From: CAYJLC01 sp044426345
Lineage (GTDB): Bacteria > Bacillota > Clostridia > Oscillospirales > Butyricicoccaceae
Direction of reading: 5' to 3'
NCBI GenBank assembly: GCA_044426345.1
Contig: JAWXUP010000052.1
Span: 1 to 19,471 of the forward strand
DNA length: 19,471 bases
Positions within the stretch are counted from its first letter, which is position 1; each line of letters opens with the position of its first letter. Of the stretch, positions 14,448 through 19,471 are shown in pieces. The position numbers and the translations under genes were made by a program. A model generated the notes under the pieces. That model had not been told where the DNA came from, searched no databases, and saw nothing but the letters and a program-made list of their open reading frames with translations.

Positions 14448-15704
14448 CTACATTCCCATATAATATTTATACTCTTGACTATTTTCTTCTTCCTTTTTCT
14501 GTCCTTTTTGACCTTTCTTGCGTTCTGTCACAACGATTTGAGTTGTACAGTCTTTGATAGGACCATCGTTTAAAGCTTGTTCCACAGTTTTAGCACAGTG
14601 TATAGCACTCCCAAAAACGTCAGTATAATCCACGTCAGCATTATCGTTCCCACTCCAATTTGTATCGTAGGCAACTTGATTTTCGGCAGTGAAAAATTCA
14701 TTTCTTTCTTCTTCCCAACCTGTGACAATGTTTCTTGTATCTCCTTTATCATCTTCTGCTCTTTGGCTATCTCGTTTAATATCTTCTCTTGATTTTGAGC
14801 CACTGTTTTCTGTAGTGTCTTGACTGATTTGTATATCACTTCCTGATTGTTCACTAGAAGATCCAAGTCTTCTTCTATCATCTGCCACGCTTTCGTAGGC
14901 TTGTTCAAATTCTTCAGCTCGTCCTTTGATAATGGCTTGTCTATATTCAAATTCTAACTCCATCCTTTCTTTCAAAAATTTGTCTTCAAATAATTTGTTA
15001 TCTCTGCATCGCTTTCCGTCTGCTAATTCATAAGTAATATTTTTTCTACTGTCAGTCCATTTGACTTTTATGCCTTCGCTTTCCATCAGTGCCATGAATG
15101 TCTGTTTGCTATCTGCTAATTTCATACAGTCTTCAATTATATTTATCAGCTTAAACTTAAAGCTTTTACCTTGAACTGCTAGGTGATATTCTCCAATAGA
15201 CATTGACTTTACTTGCTTGTCCTTTGCTCTTGGTTCACAAATCGATAGACCATATTCCTTACATAGTTCATCTGACTTTTGTCTTATTTCTCCTATGGCA
15301 CTTGCTGATTGATGTAGCTTTTTACCTGTTTCAAAATTCACTGAATTTACAATAAAATGCGAATGCAGATGTTCTCTATCCGTATGCGTTGAAACTAAAA
15401 CTTCAAACCCTTTATAAAATTCAGCAAGTTTCATAGCTATCTCGTGAGCAGTTTCTGGTGTTAGCACTTCGTCTTTTGGAAATGACTGAACAAAATGATA
15501 GTACATTCGTCCGTCATCTTTTCCGTGAAGTAGTTTGGTATTTATAAATTCTTCGTACACAGACTCTGGTGAGCAATCCAAACCACTGACAAGTTCATAT
15601 CCGTTAGACTCAGTCTTTTCAATTTTCATCGTGTACTTTAGCACTGCCCTTAGCCCTGCTCGACTTTGACTTTTCGTTCTATTTATAAAATTAACTGTTG
15701 CCAC
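14448..15704 (-). CDS. MOBP-type relaxase (MobA/VirD2 family)
   Basis: A 418-residue relaxase that would nick at oriT and lead the DNA strand in conjugative mobilization. Tyr24 (VLKYTMK) is the likely nicking residue. YYHFVQSF (68-75) matches motif II. The metal-binding motif III is STHTDREHLHSHFIVN, with H107, H112, H114 and H116. The catalytic domain ends by about 250. The rest is Ser/Asp/Glu-rich and likely disordered, and its DNA also encodes the overlapping gene at 14570-14950. The start overlaps the end of mobC by 14 bases. There are no type IV secretion genes, so the element needs a helper. Confidence 0.9.
   Translation of the reverse strand: MATVNFINRTKSQSRAGLRAVLKYTMKIEKTESNGYELVSGLDCSPESVYEEFINTKLLHGKDDGRMYYHFVQSFPKDEVLTPETAHEIAMKLAEFYKGFEVLVSTHTDREHLHSHFIVNSVNFETGKKLHQSASAIGEIRQKSDELCKEYGLSICEPRAKDKQVKSMSIGEYHLAVQGKSFKFKLINIIEDCMKLADSKQTFMALMESEGIKVKWTDSRKNITYELADGKRCRDNKLFEDKFLKERMELEFEYRQAIIKGRAEEFEQAYESVADDRRRLGSSSEQSGSDIQISQDTTENSGSKSREDIKRDSQRAEDDKGDTRNIVTGWEEERNEFFTAENQVAYDTNWSGNDNADVDYTDVFGSAIHCAKTVEQALNDGPIKDCTTQIVVTERKKGQKGQKKEEENSQEYKYYMGM
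14570..14950 (-). CDS. Embedded mobilization accessory protein with coiled coil and C-terminal TM
   Basis: A 126-residue frame lies wholly inside the relaxase gene, in another minus-strand frame. It begins with TTG, seven bases after GGAG (in GGATGGAG). Residues 28-80 form a strong coiled-coil pattern (VNNQEVIYKSVKTLQKTV, NQEKILNEIAKEQKM). Residues 97-120 are one membrane helix (IQIGVGTIMLTWIILTFLGV), then KLWNKL. The relaxase reading of the same DNA is low-complexity, as expected if this frame is under selection. ColE1-type plasmids carry mbeB and mbeD inside mbeA in the same way, so a membrane-linked relaxosome helper is likely by analogy. I see no direct sequence match. Confidence 0.75.
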   Translation of the reverse strand: MNIDKPLSKDELKNLNKPTKAWQMIEEDLDLLVNNQEVIYKSVKTLQKTVAQNQEKILNEIAKEQKMIKEIQETLSQVGKKKEMNFSLPKIKLPTIQIGVGTIMLTWIILTFLGVLYTVLKLWNKL

Positions 15705-16014
15705 CGTTCCACCTTTTTCTTTCTAGCACTTCTTTCAATGTTTTATTTATTTCGAATAATTGGTTTCGCATATCTTTTAAATATATGACTTGGGTTTTAC
15801 CACTCCTTGCAAGCTTGGATAGTTCCGTTAGCTTATTTGCTATTTCTTTTTGCTCTTTCAAGACTTCTTGCAAGTCATTTATTACAACTATTTGTTTGCC
15901 AAGTGCAACGTCTGTCACGAACTTCGTTAGTGTTAATTTTGACTTTTTAACCTTGCTTTTGATGACGGCTAAGTCTTCATCGCTTATCCTTAAATTTAGT
16001 CTACTATTTTTCAT
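15691..16014 (-). CDS. MobC-family relaxosome accessory protein
   Basis: A 107-residue protein with an N-terminal ribbon-helix-helix-like region (SRLNLRISDEDLAVIKSKVK, then LTKFVTDVALGK) and a C-terminal helical MobC segment (LTELSKLARSGKTQ, then LFEINKTLKEVLERK). MobC proteins bind oriT and help the relaxase open the DNA. I prefer the ATG at 16014 because AAGGAG stands about seven bases upstream. A start at 16041 would leave that site inside the gene. The end overlaps the relaxase gene by 14 bases. The structured GC-rich segment just upstream is the likely oriT. Confidence 0.85.
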   Translation of the reverse strand: MKNSRLNLRISDEDLAVIKSKVKKSKLTLTKFVTDVALGKQIVVINDLQEVLKEQKEIANKLTELSKLARSGKTQVIYLKDMRNQLFEINKTLKEVLERKRWNGGNS

Positions 16015-16045
16015 ATTCTTACTCCTTGATTTGTATATCATTTCG

Positions 16046-16144
16046 GCTTACGTCTTGAAGGGGGTCAGGGGTTCTCCCCAGCCAGTAAGCATCGGCGTGT
16101 AGCCGAATGCGATGCTGGCTCTCTCTAAGAGAGAGAACGTAAGC
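16046..16144. other. Candidate oriT: GC-rich nested inverted repeats upstream of mobC
   Basis: An outer inverted repeat GCTTACGT / ACGTAAGC (16046-16053 and 16137-16144) encloses several structures. One is GGGGTTCTCCCC. Another is a long hairpin with arms GCCAG-TAA-GCATCG and CGATGCTGGC (16081-16119), with inner arms CGGC/GCCG. A third is the palindrome CTCTCTAAGAGAG. The block is clearly richer in G+C than its surroundings and lies immediately before mobC, where mobilizable elements usually keep oriT. No nic site can be named from sequence alone. Confidence 0.6.
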
Positions 16145-16369
16145 TTTAAGCTCTCCCCCAAGTTTTCTGCATAAAAAAACGACTATCATACTAGATAGCC
16201 GATACCTTTTAACATCGATTTTTACTGCCAAAACCCCTTGCAACTAGGGTGATTTTCAACCTGTTTTTCTTATTAGGTAGTTTTACCCTAAGAAGAACTT
16301 AAACGGCGAATAAGCCTTTATTTTGCAGTTGTTTATGACAGAAAAGAAGAATGCAACAATGCAGTGTCC
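16145..16369 (-). other. Untranslated region between the RepA-like gene and oriT
   Basis: No gene was found. A hairpin at about 16180-16200 (GGCTATC ... GATAGTC on minus) is followed by seven T residues and is a plausible terminator for the RepA-like transcript. The rest is AT-rich with short repeats and could include a replication origin for the ATPase, but I see no iteron array. Confidence 0.4.
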
Positions 16370-17362
16370 TTAAGAACTTACACTCTTGCACTCTTGAAAT
16401 GACCAATACCACTTGCCACCTTTTTTAGTAGAATCAACTCCAATATTTTTCTTTGCAGTCATAAGTGTTCTGTGTGATACTCCAATCTCATCTGCGTACT
16501 TTTTCACTTCTTCAAACGATAAATCTGTTTCAGCTAAAATTTCTTTTAGTAGATTTTCGGCTTGAGTAGTTTTATTAACTGTAGAACCTTTTCCACTTAA
16601 TAAATCATCAACTGTAGTTTCACAATATCCACGCCAATGAAAACCTGTTTCTGGATTTAGTTCAAATGCAATCGACTGACCCTCTGGTGATAAATTACTT
16701 TTCGAGTGAGCAACTATTCGTAAAGTTTTTTCTTCTTTATCTCTACCAATAACTAAAACACTTCTAACTGCAGCACCGATGTCTATCGAACCAATTCCAC
16801 GATACGCAGATTTTGAACCACCCGATTTATTAAGATGACCAATCAATATAATTGCACAACCAGTTTCTTGTGCAAGGTTAGATAGCTTTGAAAAAATAGG
16901 ACGTATTTCATTTGCTCTATGCATATCAACTCCAGCACCTAAGTAAGCTTGTATGGGGTCTAGCACAACAACTTTAGCATTAGTTTTTTCTATTGCTTGT
17001 TCAATTCTTTCATCTGTCATTGAAAGTATTTCGTTGGTTTCGTTTATAACAAAAACTCTATCGAGGTCAGCACCTGCTCGTTCTAGTCTTGGCTTGATTG
17101 TATCTCCTAGTCCGTCTTCTGCAGTTTGATATATTACATTCACAGCCTCATCTCCTTGTTCTTCTTCAGGTAGCGGTTCTCCATTTGTCAATAGTGCTAG
17201 TAATGACAGAACAAAAGTTGTTTTACCTTCGCCTGGATCTCCTTGAACAACTGTCACTTTTCCATAAGGAATATATGGATACCAAAGCCAATCTATTTCT
17301 TTTGTTTCGACACCACTCATTTGTATCAAATCTAATTCTTCTTTTATTATTTTATCTTTCAT
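16370..17362 (-). CDS. RepA-like AAA ATPase / hexameric helicase
   Basis: A 330-residue RecA-fold ATPase of the AAA_25/RepA type. Walker A is GDPGEGKTT (41-49), Walker B is VVVLDP (132-137), and the sensor segment is IILIGHLNKSGG (171-182). A conserved stretch AYRGIGSIDIGAAVRSVLVI follows at 186-205. The last 70 residues form a helical, winged-helix-like tail ending in GGKWYWSFQ. Proteins of this type unwind DNA in RSF1010-type plasmids and are common on clostridial mobilizable elements, where they may allow brief extrachromosomal replication. AGGAG precedes the ATG. A related C-terminal remnant lies at 18025-18072. Confidence 0.85.
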   Translation of the reverse strand: MKDKIIKEELDLIQMSGVETKEIDWLWYPYIPYGKVTVVQGDPGEGKTTFVLSLLALLTNGEPLPEEEQGDEAVNVIYQTAEDGLGDTIKPRLERAGADLDRVFVINETNEILSMTDERIEQAIEKTNAKVVVLDPIQAYLGAGVDMHRANEIRPIFSKLSNLAQETGCAIILIGHLNKSGGSKSAYRGIGSIDIGAAVRSVLVIGRDKEEKTLRIVAHSKSNLSPEGQSIAFELNPETGFHWRGYCETTVDDLLSGKGSTVNKTTQAENLLKEILAETDLSFEEVKKYADEIGVSHRTLMTAKKNIGVDSTKKGGKWYWSFQECKSVSS

Positions 17363-17404
17363 TATTTATTTCTCCTATTCTATTTATTACAGACAACAAA
17401 AAAA

Positions 17405-17426
17405 GCACTGATTTTTAAATCAGTGC
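17405..17426 (-). terminator. Terminator after the DUF6809-like gene
   Basis: GCACTGATTT and AAATCAGTGC form a tight hairpin with seven T residues next on the minus strand. It lies between the DUF6809-like gene and the RepA-like gene, so the latter probably has its own weak promoter or depends on read-through. Confidence 0.75.
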
Positions 17427-17452
17427 CTATTGGTTGCATAAAAAAAGAACAG

Positions 17453-17746
17453 TTAATCCATCAAAGGTTTTAACTGTTCATCGTCTTTTTCAAATGTTTC
17501 GAGCATCATCTTTGCTCCAATGCGAAAGCCATATTTAAAGCTTTCAACGGAACTTATCGAACTAAGTGTTCCGTTTATGTTTGTAAGGTTTTCAAACATT
17601 TCTTTTTCTTCTGTTTTTAATTTTTCTACTAACTCATCTGCGAGCCTGCAAAATTCTTTTTGCTCTTTTTGGTATTCACTACCTTTTACAACTTCTTTGT
17701 TGTTTCCATTGATTTTACCAAAGTATAAATCTTCTAAAAATGACAT
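17453..17746 (-). CDS. DUF6809-like small protein
   Basis: A 97-residue soluble, helical protein. It has the pattern of the DUF6809 family seen on clostridial mobile elements: an opening LEDLYFGKI, a central helical stretch (FCRLADELVEKLKTEEKEMF), and a conserved C-terminal block ESFKYGFRIGAKMMLETFE. No function is known. AAGGAGGTGAGAG precedes the ATG, one of the strongest ribosome sites in the window. A palindrome covers the region just before it. It is the first gene of the minus-strand backbone. Confidence 0.75.
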   Translation of the reverse strand: MSFLEDLYFGKINGNNKEVVKGSEYQKEQKEFCRLADELVEKLKTEEKEMFENLTNINGTLSSISSVESFKYGFRIGAKMMLETFEKDDEQLKPLMD

Positions 17747-17760
17747 TCTCTCACCTCCTT

Positions 17761-17782
17761 AGTTTATATTTTACTATAAACT
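17761..17782 (-). promoter_or_regulatory. Palindrome at the promoter of the DUF6809-like gene
   Basis: AGTTTATA and TATAAACT (17761-17768 and 17775-17782) are perfect inverted arms around TTTTAC. They overlap a TATA-rich -10-like stretch and end next to the Shine-Dalgarno. It could be an operator for the backbone genes; no regulator for it is evident in the window. Confidence 0.4.
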
Positions 17783-17865
17783 TTGAGCGAAAGCTATTCA
17801 TCAAATGCAACAAAATATATCTCGTAAACCTTTTATTCATCGACGTTTTTTGGATAAAAAATAAT

Positions 17866-17887
17866 AACCGTCCTTATGCAAGTATCT
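17866..17887 (-). repeat. Cassette-junction core, copy 8, inverted
   Basis: All 22 bases of the core (reverse complement beginning AGATACTTGCATAAGGACGG) match copy 1 exactly. Neither flank matches the array copies. The orientation is opposite to copies 1-7. It spans the stop codon of the minus-strand gene fragment at 17874-18020. Confidence 0.8.
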
Positions 17888-18020
17888 CCCAAATATATAG
17901 TGGTGCTGTTAAAGTAAACACTAAACAAGCGAATAGAATTGCTGGACCTGTCCACTCGAATTGTCCGTGTTTTCTGTAATCAAAATATGCCATACCTACT
18001 TTAGTAAAGATGAATACGAC
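17874..18020 (-). pseudogene. 3' fragment of a membrane protein gene
   Basis: The minus-strand frame ends TAPLYIWEILA and TAA. It contains a hydrophilic stretch AYFDYRKHGQFEWTG between two hydrophobic segments, so it reads as real protein. An ATG exists at 18035, but it lacks a Shine-Dalgarno and falls inside sequence that matches the RepA C-terminus on the other strand. The true 5' part is therefore probably lost at a junction near 18020. I do not recognise the family. Its last codons overlap the repeat core, so the core may derive from the end of this gene. Confidence 0.5.
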
Positions 18021-18024
18021 TAGT

Positions 18025-18072
18025 ATCAAATCCATCAAAGAAGATGGAAAGTGGTATTTTGAATGTCCTTAA
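18025..18072 (+). pseudogene. C-terminal remnant of a RepA-like ATPase
   Basis: The plus-strand frame IKSIKEDGKWYFECP followed by TAA aligns with VDSTKKGGKWYWSF near the end of the intact RepA-like protein at 16370. Only about 15 codons remain. It points the same way as the recombinase pseudogene 200 bases downstream, so both are probably debris of one element that has lost its mob genes. Confidence 0.45.
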
Positions 18073-18284
18073 AGTGCAAGAGTGCAAAAATGTATATACA
18101 CACCCTTGCACCCTTAACTTGCTTCTTCGATGTTAAAATGGCTTGAAATGCCACTGGAAATTTAATTTTTAGAAGTAAGACAAAAAATACGATTACACAC
18201 TTTTTAGAGTGTGGCAAGCTTCCTATTTGTAAGACGCTGACGCATCTTTTTCAAATAGTTTCCTGCTACGCAGATGAATTTAAA
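18073..18284. other. Non-coding debris with hairpins
   Basis: No gene was seen. It holds an imperfect inverted repeat around CACCCTTGCACCCTT (18066-18116), a hairpin CACACT-TTTTAG-AGTGTG near 18200, and CTATTTG/CAAATAG arms near 18220-18260. These could be remains of the oriT or origin region that separates repA and mob genes in the intact copy, although I see no direct match to 16046-16369. Confidence 0.35.
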
Positions 18285-19279
18285 GGAGAATTTTAAGAGA
18301 AGATAGTGTTCTTTGACCTACTATGTACGATTATGTGACTTATGGAACTAATCACGCAGGATTGGATTTAAGCAAACCTTATGATTGGTCAAGCAAAAGT
18401 ATATGCAACCTACTTGAAGCTGAAGAATACATTGGAACAACTGTAAATTGCAGACGTTATAAACCATCTTTTAAGAGTAAGAAGCAAAAAAATAATCCAC
18501 CTGAAAACTGGATTAGACATGAGAACACCCACGAGGCTATTATTGACAGAGAAACGTGGGATATTGTAGAAAAAGTTAGAAGCACAAAGCGCAGACCTAA
18601 TAAAATGGGCGAACAAGATATGTTATCTGGCTTGATAGAGTGTGCAACCTGTGGCACAAAGCATTATCTTTGCAGATGTGGAAGTTGGAGCAAGGATAAA
18701 TTTACATATACTTGTGGGCAGTATCATAAGCGAAAAGGAACTTGCACCCCGCATACGATGAAGGTTGTAAACTTACACAAAGTGGTTATTAGACAGCTAA
18801 ATTATGTACTTGAACAAGTTAAGGACAACAGAGAAGAATTTCTAGCGAATATCATAAACAACCAAAGCGAGCAACTAAAAAAAGATTTAGTGGTTAAACG
18901 TAAAGAGCTTGATAAGTCAATGAAACGATTGTCTGAACTTGATATTTTATTTAGCAAAACCTTTGAGAAAATGGCACTTGAGCAGATTAGTGAAGAACAA
19001 TTTCAAATGCTTAGTAGCACTTATAATAACGAAAAAGCAGAACTTACTACAAAAGTAGAAGTCCTGCAAAATGATATTAACGGAGAGCAAGAGAAGTTGC
19101 TAAACACCGATAGATTTATGAAAGTCATTGATAAGTACACGAGCATCGATGAATTAACACCCGAAATTGTCCGTGAACTTATTGATAAAATCGTTATTTA
19201 CGAACGTAGCGAGCCATCTAAAAAGAAGTATTACACACAAGCCGTTGATGTTTACTTCAACTTCATCGGCAGAGTATAA
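18285..19279 (+). pseudogene. Truncated serine recombinase with internal stop
   Basis: The recombinase and zinc-ribbon parts of a second large serine recombinase, on the plus strand. Similarity seems to begin at ILREDSVL (about 18287), then a TGA at 18314-18316, then PTMYDYVTYG. The whole catalytic resolvase domain is missing. The zinc ribbon (ECATCG ... YTCGQ ... GTCTPH), a coiled coil and an end VYFNFIGRV remain. The frame after the stop is open for 318 codons, so decay is recent or the fragment could still be translated from ATG 18323. It cannot catalyse recombination. It differs clearly in sequence from the intact recombinase, so it comes from another element. Confidence 0.8.
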
Positions 19280-19285
19280 AGAAAA

Positions 19286-19310
19286 GCCGTAGGACTTAAA
19301 ATCCTACGGC
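19286..19310. terminator. Hairpin after the recombinase pseudogene
   Basis: GCCGTAGGA and TCCTACGGC are perfect arms. A T-rich run (CTTTTCTTT) follows on the minus strand, so it works best as a terminator for leftward transcription, though it closely follows the plus-strand stop codon. Confidence 0.6.
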
Positions 19311-19327
19311 AAATCTTATAAAACTAA

Positions 19328-19350
19328 AACATCCCTATGGGTGGGGGTAT
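19328..19350 (-). repeat. Right terminal inverted repeat
   Basis: The reverse complement begins ATACCCCCACCCATAGGGAT and matches 112-134 at 22 of 23 bases. It lies 48 bases after the end of the recombinase pseudogene, the usual place for an element end, and 17 bases before the stop codon of the flanking minus-strand gene. Confidence 0.6.
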
Positions 19351-19367
19351 TTCTTTTTCATATGTTG

Positions 19368-19471
19368 TTATTTTTTTAGAAGCGATATTTGACTTTGATA
19401 TATTTGTTCTAAGCTTGTTATTGAATTTACCATACATTTAACTGAATTATTAGTTTTTAGAATATCATCTA
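19368..19471 (-). CDS. 3' end of a flanking gene, partial
   Basis: A minus-strand open frame enters from the right edge and ends at TAA 19368-19370. The visible end is hydrophilic and helical (VNSITSLEQIYQSQISLLKK). The product is unknown. Together with the plus-strand fragment at 1-84 it brackets the mobile region in a convergent intergenic space. Confidence 0.45.
   Translation of the reverse strand, partial: DDILKTNNSVKCMVNSITSLEQIYQSQISLLKK

Noticed and set aside
15691..16041. Longer MobC starting at ATG 16041
   Set aside because: AAGGAG lies just before ATG 16014, and the extra nine residues (MIYKSRSKN) do not look like part of the domain.
16019..16243. 74-codon minus-strand frame over the oriT candidate
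   Set aside because: It is formed by GC-rich inverted repeats, has no ribosome site, and overlaps the mobC Shine-Dalgarno.
17740..17979. 79-codon plus-strand frame containing PYASI
   Set aside because: The opposite strand reads as a plausible membrane protein ending in EILA, while this frame has poor composition and overlaps the DUF6809-like gene's promoter.

Overview
The window is low-GC (AT-rich) DNA with Shine-Dalgarno sites of the AGGAGG type, short intergenic gaps and the standard genetic code. This points to a Bacillota anaerobe (clostridial or Peptoniphilaceae-like). I cannot name a species from the sequence alone.

Almost the whole window looks like one mobile region of about 19.2 kb (about 112-19350) lying between the 3' ends of two convergent genes that are only partly present (1-84 on +, 19368-19471 on -). 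A 23-bp inverted repeat with one mismatch sits at the two edges (112-134 and 19328-19350).

The right half is the backbone of an integrative mobilizable element, read on the minus strand: DUF6809-like protein, RepA-like AAA ATPase, a GC-rich oriT candidate, MobC, a MOBP-type relaxase with a second gene embedded in another frame, a 49-aa TnpW-like ORF, and a 533-aa large serine recombinase. A TnpV-like gene (410-763) lies near the left edge. Right of the backbone is debris of a second related element: a two-TM gene fragment, a RepA C-terminal remnant, and the C-terminal part of a second serine recombinase with an in-frame stop. That pseudogene ends next to the right terminal repeat.

The left half, about 870-12612, is the unusual part. 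Seven cargo modules follow one another: (1) MarR regulator with a heterodimeric ABC exporter; (2) a polytopic membrane protein; (3) an XRE-type HTH protein with membrane segments; (4) an ECF-like sigma factor with a membrane-anchored degenerate M23 protein; (5) BlaI and an M56 (BlaR1-like) protease; (6) a DMP19-like protein; (7) a CPBP protein with a small two-TM protein. Each junction carries a conserved 45-55 bp repeat (core AGATACTTGCATAAGGACGG), usually next to a module terminator. In several modules the similarity extends into the leader of the next gene. The sequence just downstream of the recombinase stop codon resembles these leaders. An eighth, inverted copy of the core forms the 3' end of the gene fragment at 17874-18020. 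The layout resembles a gene-cassette array or repeated accretion of small units at one site. Most cargo concerns envelope sensing, regulation and export.

No rRNA, tRNA or CRISPR array was seen.
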